From: Gari tellinella | Lineage: Eukaryota; Mollusca; Bivalvia; Cardiida; Psammobiidae | Assembly: GCA_922989275.2 (NCBI GenBank) | Contig: OV277857.1 | Coordinates: 3,906,001-3,970,000, forward strand | Direction of reading: 5' to 3' | Length of the DNA: 64,000 bases | Shown: piece after piece, positions 23,111 through 33,834 of the stretch | How the letters are laid out: each line of letters starts with the position of its first letter | How positions within the stretch are numbered: position 1 is the stretch's first letter | Notes under the pieces: model-generated | Told to the model about the DNA's origin: nothing | Seen by the model: only the letters and a program-made list of their open reading frames with translations | The model's database searches: none | Position numbers and translations under genes: made by a program

Positions 23111-24539
23111 TATGTATCTCCATTTGCTTAAAATTATCTGTAAAACATATTGTTTGTTTCAGTGTTTATGACGATAGGCAGCCGAAACAAACCATATATC
23201 GTTTACTTTCATATTGCTTAGGCACATTTCTATGCTAATACGACTTTCAATGCCTTTATTTTTGTCCATTGAAGAAAACGTTTTACTTTATATATCCATG
23301 CAACATAAGAACTACACGCAGAGGATCTTCTAACCGATCACTTTTTAAACTCAAATTTATCGAAACAGGAAATGACACTCTGACGTAATCAGTTTTGTTT
23401 CAAATACTAGGTTGAATGTGCATTGAATCGAATTATTGAATTTTGAGTCTCTCTCTACGTTACGCCACACCTCCAAATTCGACAATTTAAGTATTTTGCA
23501 CGTGCGAAGCGTGTATGGGGACATTGGTAAACACGGCTTTTGATTATTGTTGGTCATCAATCGTCCTAACAGAAAAACATTTAACATGTCGAAAATGCGG
23601 ATTGTACTTATCACAAGAGCACTCGAAATTTTGTGTTCAGAGCCAACGTGAAATACCACGTTTACGTCATGGACATTTTACGTCCTGGGTGCTCTAAATC
23701 GTTTACATTAAACATCAATATCTTATTTCACCAACTGCAACGCATTTCAACATGTTTTTCGCCAATAGCTGCTTGTTGTGAGGAAATTTTGTCTGACCGG
23801 AAGTGTAGAGACTAACGTCATTAGCGCCTACAGATGAAAGACTCACTATACGGAATCTTTCATTTTGGTCACCACACACTCGCTCGTATGTTTCCACGAA
23901 TGCTATACGGTAACTGCTCGCGCATGTCTGGACCGTCGAATATGTCAAAATAACGTAACGTAACTGCATTAACGGCATCAACGCCAATCGTTTAAAGGCA
24001 AAATTTTAACTTGGCGCGTCAAAATTCACCCTTTTTTATTGATGCATTAATATTGCACGTCGCTGAAGCCGTTTAGGGTGGCATTTTTTTTAAGATTCTG
24101 TAAATTTCACTAAGTCACTGCTGACAGCTAGTGGCAATTTTGATATTTTGCATAGTATAATAAAACAGACCAGGAGTTTCCTCAGTATTCTTATTTCAGT
24201 GCCAGTTGACAATATTCCATCAATACTTAGATAGTATTTTTTCAAAGTAATCATTTAAGTGCTACATATGGCACCAATGTCGCTGGTAGCCTAACAGACA
24301 AATGTCATTCATGACATTGTGACTTGTCATTTTAGGGCTAGGTTACGATTTCATTCATATTTTCCATAATTCGTGATCAATTTTAATGAAACTTTTCTTC
24401 CTGTTCTAAAACATCTCCATCTCATGGAAAACGTAAATTTTGGCAACCGGATTAACTAGTTAGTAGCACCTTTAAATCTGACTGATCGGTTAGATAATCC
24501 TCTGAGTGTACTTTATACACTTTAGTAAAAAGTAATTTT
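23111..24539. other. no recognisable feature
   Basis: Frames of 100 and 90 codons on the minus strand at 23357-23659 and 23715-23987 show no domain. Confidence 0.45.
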
Positions 24540-24740
24540 ATGAAAGCTGAAAGTAAAGCAAAACGTTCCTTGAGGAGCACAATGCCTTACTTTTAGCCAG
24601 TTTTAACCAAATACTCCATGAATACGCATTTTTGTGCATAAAAGATATTTCTCTGGTGAAGAAAATAGTTCCAATCTATACAGTCATGGATGTGTTTCTT
24701 AAGAAATAGTTTCTACGTGTATATTATAGAATAATAATTT
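24540..24740 (-). mobile_element. MITE B13, rearranged
   Basis: A degraded hairpin (24540-24608) is followed by a reversed B arm from TTAACCAAATACTCC. Order differs from an intact B. Confidence 0.5.
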
Positions 24741-24747
24741 TTATAAT

Positions 24748-25194
24748 TAAACCCCATCACTGTCATACAGTGGAGAATCTGTTATTCTTTCCCAATAAAC
24801 GCGTTTACGCTAAAACTATTATTTGCAGTACAAACAGTTTGGAGCCAGATCAGACGCCGGGTAACCCGGCGTCTGATCAGGCTACAAACTGTTTGCACCA
24901 TGATAAGCATGAAATATCAGAATTGTCAAAAAGTTGTTCTTTTCTACGTTTTAGTGCTTTGCGTTTGCGTACGTTTGCGTTTAAACGGGAAAGAATAACG
25001 TTTTCTCCACTGTAACGCTATAAATCCTAAACTATTCTATCAATCTTAAACAGTTGCCATCTTTTTTTATTTCTCGAATTCAAATTTTACGTATTTACGC
25101 TAAGGATCCAAAAGTTTGGGCGTAACGCGACGTTTGATCAGGATCCAAACTGTTTGCAAACAAAAAGTGTACCCACGGCAATGAAGGGGTTCTT
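24748..25194 (+). mobile_element. MITE C6 with A9 nested
   Basis: TTAAACCCCATCACTGTCA, A9, then the body and right end GGCAATGAAGGGGTT. Hairpin left arm reduced. Confidence 0.78.
24768..25012 (-). mobile_element. MITE A9, nested in C6
   Basis: Inserted at TA 20 bases inside the left end of a C element, so it is younger than that copy. Confidence 0.88.
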
Positions 25195-25339
25195 ATAGAA
25201 TACGGTTTTAAAACAGACGGCATTATAGGTGTTAAGTCTTATCATATCGTCATATAGTCTGCTTTAAAACTGTCGTCTGCAAATTATGTTCATTTCAGAT
25301 TTAAGTCATTTTTGAATCCCAGCCACCTAAAGACCAGTA

Positions 25340-25412
25340 CCAACTAGTTTGAAGCCAGATCAGATACCACGCCACGCGGCGTCTGGTCTGGATCCAAACT
25401 GTATGCGAATCT
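25340..25412. repeat. C-type hairpin
   Basis: Arms ACTAGTTTGAAGCCAGATC and GGTCTGGATCCAAACTG, apex CCACGCCACGCGG. Confidence 0.6.
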
Positions 25413-25421
25413 AATTCACTA

Positions 25422-25782
25422 CAATGCCCCTTCTCTACAACAACACTCAGTGGGAGACAATGATTATGGGTGTTGTTCGGAGAGAGTTGTTATAGGGACG
25501 GAAATTAGATTACATTTGCAAACAGGTTAACTCAGATCAGCTGCCACGTAACGCGGCGTATGATCTGGGTTCAAGATGTTTGTCACTCGTCATCATATTT
25601 CTTTTTCTGTCAAAATGTCTCATATGTGACTTTTAGAAAAACATCAAACTACAATTGTAAGCAGACGATATTGCAGCCGTGAGAAGGTTGGACATTATTG
25701 TTCTTGTTTGAGAAAACAGCCACAGGTGTTGTTGTAAGGAGAGAGTCGTTGTTCAGAGGGCATTTGTAGAGAAGGGACACTG
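25422..25782 (-). mobile_element. MITE E5
   Basis: CAATGCCCCTTCTCTACAAC and GAGAAGGGACACTG, TA flanks, hairpin with several mismatches. Confidence 0.8.
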
Positions 25783-26118
25783 TATTCAAGTCGCGATCAG
25801 CAGGCAAAGGGTTGAAGGATAAAATATGCAAACTCTTACAGTTTCAATTTACCAACGTTGTGAAGAACCATGTGTTATAAATATTGTTTGTTGAAATAGA
25901 TGCTGAAATTATCTCAGGGAAGCCAATCCTACTGGATATAGAATAATTGAAATATCTGCACGCTATAGATGATATTCAAGTCTTATTTGTTCAAGCTGTT
26001 ATGTCTTATGTCAATGTTTATTCAACATATCGTTTGTGCAGAAATTGAAGCTTACAGTTATAATGTCACTGCCAATTCATGAATAATGTCGTATTTGAGA
26101 ATACTCTGTGATAATCTA

Positions 26119-26427
26119 CAGTGATCCCTCCCTACAACAGCCCTCCGAACAACGATTCCCATTACAACAATTTTTGCCACTGTTCCCAAAAACATGACAA
26201 TTATGGCTAATACTGTCACTGCTGCAATATCGTCTCCTCAAATTTACAGGTCAAAATATATTGACGAGTGACAATTTGAATCCAGATCGACGCCGAGTTA
26301 CGCCGCGTATAATCTGCATTAAAGCTTTTTGAAAATTTAAGCCAAGTCGTGCTAAAGACTTTCGTAATATAACAACTCACGCAATCTTCGTCTACCATAG
26401 GGAGTTGTTGTAGAGATGGAGCACATG
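26119..26427 (+). mobile_element. MITE E6
   Basis: CAGTGATCCCTCCCTACAAC and GAGATGGAGCACATG; hairpin decayed. Confidence 0.78.
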
Positions 26428-26617
26428 TAGTATATTGAAATATGAATTCTTACCGACAAAGTAAGCTTTTTGTAAAGTGTTTTATCAAATATTATTTTTG
26501 CCTTTTAACACTTTCCCAATATTTTGTTTTCTGAATTGAAGGCAGGCGTTTGCTCTGAACAGGCTTAAGTAAAGCAGAATGAAGGAGCATTTCTCTTTAC
26601 TTTTCAGACTTCTTTAA

Positions 26618-27155
26618 AGCGACTCGCAACCAGATGGTGCATTAAAAATAGTAATTTGTAAATATGTGTCAAACGCTTATATAAATGGTAAAGAATTAGT
26701 TTAGGATAAGAAATTCTGTTTAAAAAAAATGTATTTCAATAAAAAAAAATATTGGTCTCTGGTGGGATTCGAACCCGGGGCCCGGCATTGGCGGACAGAA
26801 GGCAAAATAGGGGAAACCGCTTAGACCAATGGACCACGGAACTATCTGCTTATCTCGGATCGATTTAACGTATTTCAATGTGTAGCGATCGAAAGTGCAT
26901 ACAACTTCGTAATTCGGCTCGTGTTTATGTCTGAGCCCGTGTAGAGAAGCAACAACAACAACTATACCGTCTACTAGTCGGTATAGAAAAACGATGGAAA
27001 ATATCTAAAAATCTAAGATTCGGTGACGATTCTTGAGACTTTTTTTGGACTGATCATATTTTTTTAATGTCAGAAGCCAAATAATGCCACAAATTTGCTT
27101 TTATTTGAGTATTTTATTTTATTTTGACAAGTACACCATCCGGTTGCGAGTCCCT
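26618..27155 (-). mobile_element. T2: second, nearly identical tRNA-carrying TTAA element
   Basis: Flanked by TTAA at 26614-26617 and 27156-27159. Differs from T1 at about eight positions (terminal bases, two near the tRNA-like part, one A in a homopolymer). It also sits inside a B element. The near-identity points to recent movement. Confidence 0.82.
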
Positions 27156-27187
27156 TTAAGCTACCATCTGCTAGGATATATGACATA

Positions 27188-27433
27188 CAGTGGAGAATCT
27201 GTTATTCTTTCCCAATAAACGCGTTTACGCTCAAACTATTATTTCCAATACAAACAGTTTGGAGCCAGATCAGACGCCGGGTAACCCGGCGTCTGATCAG
27301 GCTCCATACTGTTTGCCACCAAGATAAACAAGAATTATCAGAATTGTCCAAAAGTTGTTATTTTCTACGTTTTAGTGCTTTGCGTTTGCGTACGTTTGCG
27401 TTTAAACGGGAAAGAATAACAGATTCTCCACTG
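27188..27433 (-). mobile_element. MITE A10, nested in B14
   Basis: TA-flanked, 246 bp, 30 bp from T2, both inside the same B element. Confidence 0.88.
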
Positions 27434-27542
27434 TAGTTCTTGAAGTGTACATTCATGACTGTTTAAAGTTGCATGATTATATATACATATCGATGATTTA
27501 TAGAGATTTCTCGGTTAGATAAATTTCATATGCGTGACAGTT

Positions 27543-27566
27543 GATATCATCACTAGTGATGATATC
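27543..27566. repeat. perfect 24-bp palindrome, next to a TGACGTCA site
   Basis: GATATCATCACT and its complement without spacer. A CRE-like TGACGTCA follows about 30 bp on and a further TGACGTCG after it. Confidence 0.6.
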
Positions 27567-28114
27567 ACTTTTGCAGCGACGATATCATTTTTGTGACGTC
27601 ATGTCACAATATATTTTGTGACGTCGCGCGTAGACAATTAATTTTGTTTATTTTCTCTGTAAAACTTTATTAAAATGCATATAATAAATAGAATAATAAA
27701 TTCCATTGGATGGGTATCCTACGGACTCGTTTTTTAACCAGATGACAACCAATTCTCGTGATCTATTTTTCATATAAATCAAAACTGATTAATTTTCCTT
27801 TATTTATTTTTTAAGGTCGAGGAATTAATTCAAGGCGTTTTAATCGGATGATGAGTTAAATTAAATGAAAGTACACTTGTTCTTAATATAGATTGACCGT
27901 GCAGTGTTATCTTTTAATACTATTAAAATAAATACCAGGACTAATTCTTCGTTCTTCTGGTATATGTTTAGTTATTACAACCAGGAATATGAAATTGGCA
28001 TTTTCGTATTAGAATTGATAATGGCATATGCTCAAACTCTAGATTGGTCTTAATTGAATCAAAGTGAAGATATTTAAGTTTGTTTAGCGAAATACTCATG
28101 GGACTTTAAAGAAC
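27567..28114. other. no recognisable feature
   Basis: AT-rich; GACGTC sites at its left edge only. Confidence 0.45.
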
Positions 28115-28500
28115 AGAACAGAACATATTTTATTTTGACTTATACATACAGTATTTCGTCAATGCTCAAATACAACATAATACATATAAATGTCATGTAA
28201 ACTATGGCTGAATCATTTAGGCTTTATAACTGATACTAAATAGATAAGAAGACACATTGTGTCCTCGCATCGATATACGTACATTAATCGAAGATAAACT
28301 TTCTTGATTGTTTTCGAATCAATAAAGAGTAGTTGTTGTCAGTGTAAAATGTGGAAAAAACATCAATTATTCCACTCCGTGTTTCAATTAAACAAAACAT
28401 TATAATGGATTGGTACAACTTATCTTTGTAAAAACTGTCTTTACAAAATGGAATATATTCCTGCAAAACACTAAACCTAATCTACTCTTGGAATTAAAAA
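28115..28500 (-). mobile_element. probable 3' end of a LINE
   Basis: On the minus strand the segment ends AATAAAATATGTTCTGTTCT, a tail style common on invertebrate non-LTR elements. It is preceded by a 60-residue frame (28284-28466) ending in a basic stretch LLIRKQSRKFIFD, plausible as the RT C-terminus. No RT core is present. Confidence 0.42.
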
Positions 28501-28649
28501 AACCCCACAAAACAATACTGCGTTAACATGCGCGGATAGAGTAACTTCCTTAGGCTTCAAACCATTTGCCACTGAGATTACAAAGAATCGACATTTTCAA
28601 GAAACTATCATTTTGTACAGTATACTGCATTGCATTTTTGTTTCGTTAC

Positions 28650-28740
28650 TTTAGGATTTTCCAGGTGGATCCGGATCCCATTCCCCCTTTGGAACCGCAT
28701 ATGGTTGAGAAATTGCATTCGTGGCGTTGGTTTTGGTTAG
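28650..28740 (+). CDS. weak candidate exon, unknown protein
   Basis: A run reads VDPDPIPPLEPHMVEKLH then SWRWFW. It lies between an acceptor-like ttactttag/ttttccag and a donor-like gttagt. I do not recognise the protein. It is 4.9 kb upstream of the globin start on the same strand, so it could be part of a neighbouring gene or chance. Confidence 0.22.
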
Positions 28741-29000
28741 TACATGTTTATCGGAAAAAAAACTATGTTAAAAAACCATAAGCTTGTATTTGTTAACATA
28801 ATAATATATTGTGATTTTATTATCACATATTCCATAGAGTATACCCGTATCATACAAAAACAAGAAAACCTACTATATGCCGTGTATTATGTGACAATTC
28901 AAAGACCCATGGGACGTTTATGATACAGGCGGTTGACTTTTTTTAAACCCAACAATACAAAAGACTTATAAAGGAGCTTTCTGTGTATTTTTTAAAAACC

Positions 29001-29250
29001 TTAACTCATTGAAACCTAGAAACGCATATGAGTCCTTTACCAAAAGTGTACCTGTTAAGAGTACACTGGTCTCATGCAAACACTGAAGTCCCTGATTAGA
29101 GGGCTCCTGCAGGAGCCCTCTAATCAGGGACTTCACTGTTTGTCATATTGCAATACATAATAAAAAAACAACCCTGAATAGTCTAAAATAGACCAGCCTT
29201 TACTGTAAACTGGAATTATCCATTGGCATTTTCAGGGAATAGTGAGTTAA
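29001..29250. mobile_element. TTAA element with a CTGCAG-centred hairpin
   Basis: TTAACTCATTG and AGTGAGTTAA ends. Perfect hairpin CACTGAAGTCCCTGATTAGA with apex GGCTCCTGCAGGAGCC. Related in build to D and C but with its own sequence. Confidence 0.78.
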
Positions 29251-29465
29251 TGATGTAGTCAGCCATTTTCAGAAATCATCACTCTTACCTCCAGGGTGGC
29301 CTCTTCAGAAATATTTTACTGTATGTAAGATGCCGTTATTCAATAAAGATACGAATATGTTCTCGTTAGTTGATATTTGATATTCTGTGGTGTCCAATAG
29401 CCAATAATTGTGTTATGTAAGCATATCCTCTGCTTTAACCATTTAATTGCCACGATATATCTTTG

Positions 29466-29686
29466 TTTTAACGCTTTTTTGCCTTGGCGCCATCAAATTA
29501 TATATAAAAAAATGACATTTGCTTTTATTTCTCAAATTTGAATTTAAGGTATTTTGACTTAAGACATATTGAAATGAGCGTCAAACAGTTTGGATCCTGA
29601 TCAGAAGCCGCGTTACGCGGCGTCTGATCAGGCTCTGAACTGTTTTGCAAATGATTATTGTACTCGGGTAATTGGTAAGGGGTCAA
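29466..29686 (+). mobile_element. MITE C7
   Basis: TTAACGCTTTTTTGCC, hairpin CCGCGTTACGCGG, GTAAGGGGTCAA end. Confidence 0.76.
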
Positions 29687-29806
29687 TCTTTTAATTAATA
29701 TGATATACGATATATTCTTTTATACTGTGACCTCTACTATACTGTTTCAAAATCAGGTTTAAGGCAAAATGACTTTATAGATATCGCAATTATTTTGAAA
29801 TAGTTT

Positions 29807-29884
29807 GTAGTTACGCGGCGTCTGATTAGGATCAAAACTGTTGGCAAAGTCGACTTTAATAACTCTTTGTGATGAAAGGGTTAA
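29807..29884 (+). mobile_element. MITE C8, right half from the hairpin apex
   Basis: Begins TTACGCGGCGTCTGATT (apex) and ends GATGAAAGGGTTAA; the TTAA also opens the B composite at 29881. Confidence 0.65.
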
Positions 29885-30780
29885 CCCTCTCCCCATATAC
29901 ACGCCCTTTCGCGCATTCAATTTATTCATACCCTAAAGAAAATAGATCCAAGTTTCTATATCCTATAGAAGATTGTAGCATATTGCCTCAAGGGTGTATC
30001 AAACTCGTGACTTTGTGAAATTTTCAAAGTATATAAAACATTACATCATGGTTTTGTTTTGAAGAGCTATTTAAGACGAATGGAAAAATAGAACAATATT
30101 ATATTTTGGTGTACAGATTTTGGTTCTACGGCCATTTCTGAAAGGTGTGTCATGTTAGGATTTAATTTTTCTTATTTTGACCCTTTGAAAGGACCCGCTT
30201 CACTAAGATCTATTTCAAGTGAAAACAAACATGGTTATTTGGTTTTGTTGTATGTATTCCATGTCTATGGTGGTATTTCCTAGTTAAAACTAATTTAAGA
30301 CAGAACAGGCGCCAAATGTGAAATTTATGAAGCTCTAAATATCATCGACATGGTACTATTATGTAAATTAAATAACTTAACACTAACCTATCATTTTTTA
30401 TATTTTGAAAAGCCTTTGTATGGTAATTCATTTAGTACAATATAAGAAAAAGTTAGATACATGATTTTATAATATCATTACCAATGAAAATAATGTTGTT
30501 GATTTCAAATAAAATGCCTGCTTGGTCTTGATTTAGTTTGTTTATTTGAAAATACTTCCATAGACATGAACTACATAATAAAACTTTAAAAACCACTTTT
30601 ACCAAATTGCCGTAGTGCAAAACAATACACACCAACATATGATTTTTTCTTTTAAAAAAATCGTTTACCATAAACAGCTCTTCCAAAATAAACAGAAAAG
30701 AAAAAAGTCAGATACATTGAAAATTTCGCTTATTGGTTTGATATACCCTTAAGGCGCATTATGGAGTAAAGGGTTAACGA
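29881..30780. mobile_element. B-ended composite with a ~770-bp insert
   Basis: Both outer ends are B right ends, facing each other (TTAACCCTCTCCCCATA and ATGGAGTAAAGGGTTAA). Between them 29985-30755 has its own ~50-bp imperfect inverted ends (GCCTyAAGGGTrTATCAAAC). No coding sequence recognised. Confidence 0.55.
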
Positions 30781-30885
30781 ACAGATTCGTATCTTCTCGG
30801 TCAATTACTGATTTGTATCAGTAAAGGACTGCTAATGACAAGATCTTCCATTGTTGTGTAAGCTCGCTGATTCATTGTGTTCGTT

Positions 30886-31101
30886 AATCCACTCACTGTC
30901 AAAGACGATGGCAGTTGACTTGCAAACAGTTTTGATCCTGATCAGACGCCGCGTAATGCGGCGTCTAATCAGGATCCGAACTGTTTAAAAATCTATTTCG
31001 ATACGTCTTAAACCATTTTGCCTTAAGATCTAGCGTTGAAATTGAAAAATAGAACATAAAGCAGTATTAAAGCACGCTATATCTTGGCAACGCAAGGGTT
31101 A
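30886..31101 (-). mobile_element. MITE C9
   Basis: TTAATCCACTCACTGTC, apex CCGCGTAATGCGG, right end CAACGCAAGGGTTA. Confidence 0.72.
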
Positions 31102-31222
31102 TAGCTGGTAGTAAGAATTGGCGCTACAAGGTTTTAACGATTGCATAATACCGTAATTGGCTAGTGGACGCCACAGATTGTTGAATATCTGTTGTCGATA
31201 AAAGGAAACTCAAAGAGAGCGT

Positions 31223-31302
31223 TTAACCCATTCGTGCCCACGATCACATATACGGGACATTGGCGAACAGTGTAGACTCTGATCAGACGCCGCATTACTG
31301 AC
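31223..31302 (-). mobile_element. MITE D3, half, stops at the hairpin apex
   Basis: TTAACCCATTCGTGCCCACG to GATCAGACGCCGCATTA, then unrelated sequence. Confidence 0.68.
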
Positions 31303-31534
31303 ACTTCAAATTGACTTTTCCGGTTTCCAACAATATTTAGTCTATGTTTGACCTATATTTAAGGTTGTGGTTTTGTGCAATATCGAAAAATGACAAAACA
31401 GTGAAGGTTCTGACGTAACGGCTCCTACAAGAGTATGACCAGCGTTTTAACTCTTAGCATTGAGCCAATATACTCTTCTCTGGTACACTGTAAGTAATAT
31501 AAAGTGCGTAGAGACATAAATCTAGTAATTGGTC

Positions 31535-31797
31535 AACCATTTACCCCATAGGCTGTTTCTAGTTTTGAAAACAGGTGTCCATTTAAAGGAGGTTGAAAAT
31601 AAAGCAGAATGCGCCTTGCGGCGCATTCTGCTTTAATGTCAACGTGCTCTAAGCTACCGTCTGTTAGTATATAGAAAATATTTCTTATGACCTACATGTT
31701 TATAACCGTATAAATGAAATATGTTTTCTTCAGTGAAAGAATAAACTGAATGTGTTGATAAGGGTTTCAATGGGGGGGGGGGGGGGGGAAGGGTTAA
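31535..31797 (+). mobile_element. MITE B16 with a 17-G tract
   Basis: B with hairpin centre CCTTGCGG. The usual ATGGGGTAAAGGGTTAA end has become a run of 17 G (31772-31788) then AAGGGTTAA. Confidence 0.8.
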
Positions 31798-32278
31798 TGT
31801 GTTCAACAGAAGCATAAACTCCTTGTTTTCTATGTTCGTAATGAAGGGATTTTACTGTACATGCAAATTCTCAAATATTGGAGTATTGGTCTAAGAGCTT
31901 ACCATAAGCGTTCAGTAACGGTAGCTGATATATATCGGTTAATATAACCCGGTGATATCAGTCTTCAACACTCTAGCAGATTTGCCATCGGCAGCAAATG
32001 ACAGTACAGAATTCTTACAGATACTGGGATGTATAATGAAGATAGTACTTAGTAGAACAATGCGCGTGCCATTGACTTAGACAGGGCGTGTCAAATAGGA
32101 AGACTGACTGGTTATAGCACAGCACACAAGAGAAATGACATGCAATACGGTTGTCTTAAATAACACACATTTCCAAGGAGATCAAGTTTACACTTGATTG
32201 TGATTGAAAGAGATATACGGTTTGATGTTTTGATAAGTTTTCTCTTAATGCAGAGTTAGGTGAGAGATTCTGTTTAAG
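31798..32278. other. no recognisable feature
   Basis: An F-like end GGGATTTTACTG-TA near 31848 stands alone. Confidence 0.4.
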
Positions 32279-32528
32279 CTTTTAACTCATAGTCTCTTTC
32301 TTCATTTGAAGATATATGTCCACTTAAAGCAGGTTGATGATGAAAGTAAAGCATAATGCGCTCAAAGGAACATTCTGTTTTACAGTCAGTTTGCCTTAAG
32401 CTAATATATCCTAGGATGAAGGACATGCTTATGTTGCACATTCGTTACTGTATAAAGTGGAGCTATGTTTTTCAGTGAAGGAATAAATTAAAAGCGTAAA
32501 GAGTTGTGCTTACGAAGTGATGGGATAA
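32279..32528 (+). mobile_element. MITE B17, diverged
   Basis: TTTTAACTCATAG left end, decayed palindrome (GCGCTCAAAGGAACATTC), right end GATGGGATAAAG. Confidence 0.7.
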
Positions 32529-32736
32529 AGCATACCTTTTCAAGGAGACCAACGTAAGATACGAGTAATTGTGACTACAAAAGATATACGGTTTAAAGTT
32601 TTGATACGATTTATGTTAATTAATGCAGAATAAGGCGTAATTTCTCAAGTGAGAACTTTAGTCTAAAAAAGTCAAATCGTTACAAAATATAATGATATAA
32701 CCATCTGGTTAATTGACTTGATCAATGTAATGAATA

Positions 32737-32879
32737 CAGTTAAGTTTACTTTTAACGAAATTGGATATAAGAAATATCGGATATAACAAAGCAAATTATA
32801 TTCACCATCTCTAATCCATGTATAGTAAAATGGACCTGCGTATATAATGAAAGAACTTCGTTATAAGTGAGTTTCAGTG
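32737..32879. mobile_element. TA element R1 (ATAACGAA type)
   Basis: CAGTTAAGTTTACTTTTAAC and CTTCGTTATAAGTGAG-TTTCAGTG, TA flanks; ends 740 bp before the globin start. Confidence 0.68.
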
Positions 32880-32886
32880 TATGTGG

Positions 32887-33104
32887 TTCAACTCCTTCAC
32901 TGTCATGACGTCATCAATTTTAAACAATTGTCGTCTGCTTTCATTTCTAAAATTAAATATTAAGTTATTTTGACTTATGAAATATTGAAATGAGTGTAAA
33001 ACAGTTTGTATCCTGATCAGACGCCGCGTGACGCGGCGTCTGATCAGGATCCAAACTGTTTTCAAATTTCTAGTGTACTCGGGGTAAGGCAGTGAATGGG
33101 TTAA
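32887..33104 (+). mobile_element. MITE C10
   Basis: Apart from few substitutions the same as C4, with apex CCGCGTGACGCGG; ends 515 bp before the globin start codon. Confidence 0.87.
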
Positions 33105-33456
33105 AAACCCCAACTGATTAGGTTGTTGTTTGGGAAGTGAGAACGATTGTGTACATTTATGATTACATCACTAGTCAGTTCGTGACAAAAACACCTGCTA
33201 TTTGAAGTTTCTAAATTGGAATAGGCGCCAAGCAAGTGAAGATGTGTAATCAATTCAGGTGGTGATATAACAATGATATAACAAAGGCCTTTGCTGAAAC
33301 ACATTTGTTATGTTAAAAGAGATTCGATAGACGTATTCAAACTAGTGCAACTCATTATTTTTAGATTTTTAAGCAGTGCTCTAGATAAGAGTGGGTAAAT
33401 TTCAAATTTTCCAAAAACAATATTTTTTCTGTCTGCTCTAAACCACATATTGTAAC

Positions 33457-33497
33457 CATTCATTAGAATCGTCTCGTAGAGACGATTCTAATGAATG
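33457..33497. repeat. 19-bp-stem hairpin 120 bp upstream of the globin start
   Basis: A perfect inverted repeat of cattcattagaatcgtctc has a 3-base loop. A degraded copy lies at 55753-55787. It could fold in a 5' UTR if the transcript starts upstream of it, which I cannot tell. Confidence 0.6.
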
Positions 33498-33619
33498 ATC
33501 ACAACAAAGGGTTTGGTGGAGAAATAAGAAAGTTACTATTTGCAAAAATACCAATCTTTATCTGAAGTTTTGTATTTAGTTAGGAATCCAGTGCGTGTAG
33601 GAAACTGCCTTTCAAGACA

Positions 33620-33834
33620 ATGGGTTGTCGTGTAAGCACGACAGACAAAGTGGTGGAGGTACAACGAAAAAGTACCGTGAGAGGAATAGAGACAATGAGA
33701 GAACCCGAACCTAATGGCAATGCCAAGTTCGATCCCAGACTGCCTCTTACAGTGAGACAAAAGTTCAACATCATGAAATCATGGAAAGGTATAGCAAGGA
33801 ATATTGAGGAAACAGGCATCATGATGTTCTTAAG
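33620..33834 (+). CDS. globin exon 1 (N-terminal extension, helices A-B)
   Basis: This exon encodes residues 1-71 plus two bases of codon 72. It starts at ATG in the context gacaATGG and ends TTA AG before the donor gtatgc at 33835. The polar extension (residues 1-40) carries the MGC acylation motif and several Ser/Thr/Lys. From about residue 41 (LPLTVRQKFNIMKSWKGI) the globin A helix begins with its usual Trp. The split codon AG|A restores Arg72 on joining to exon 2. An upstream non-coding exon is possible but I cannot see one. Confidence 0.9.

Larger units (their letters stand above)
26505..27475 (+). mobile_element. MITE B14 holding T2 and A10
   Basis: TTAACACTTTCCCAATATT at left, decayed hairpin, T2 at the TTAA of the right arm, GCTACCATCTGCTAGG, A10, then a B remnant (GTGTACATTCATGACTG). 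Gives an insertion order: B, then T2 and A10. Confidence 0.75.

Noticed and set aside
23357..23987. Two minus-strand frames of 100 and 90 codons
   Set aside because: No recognisable domain, no splice context that joins them.
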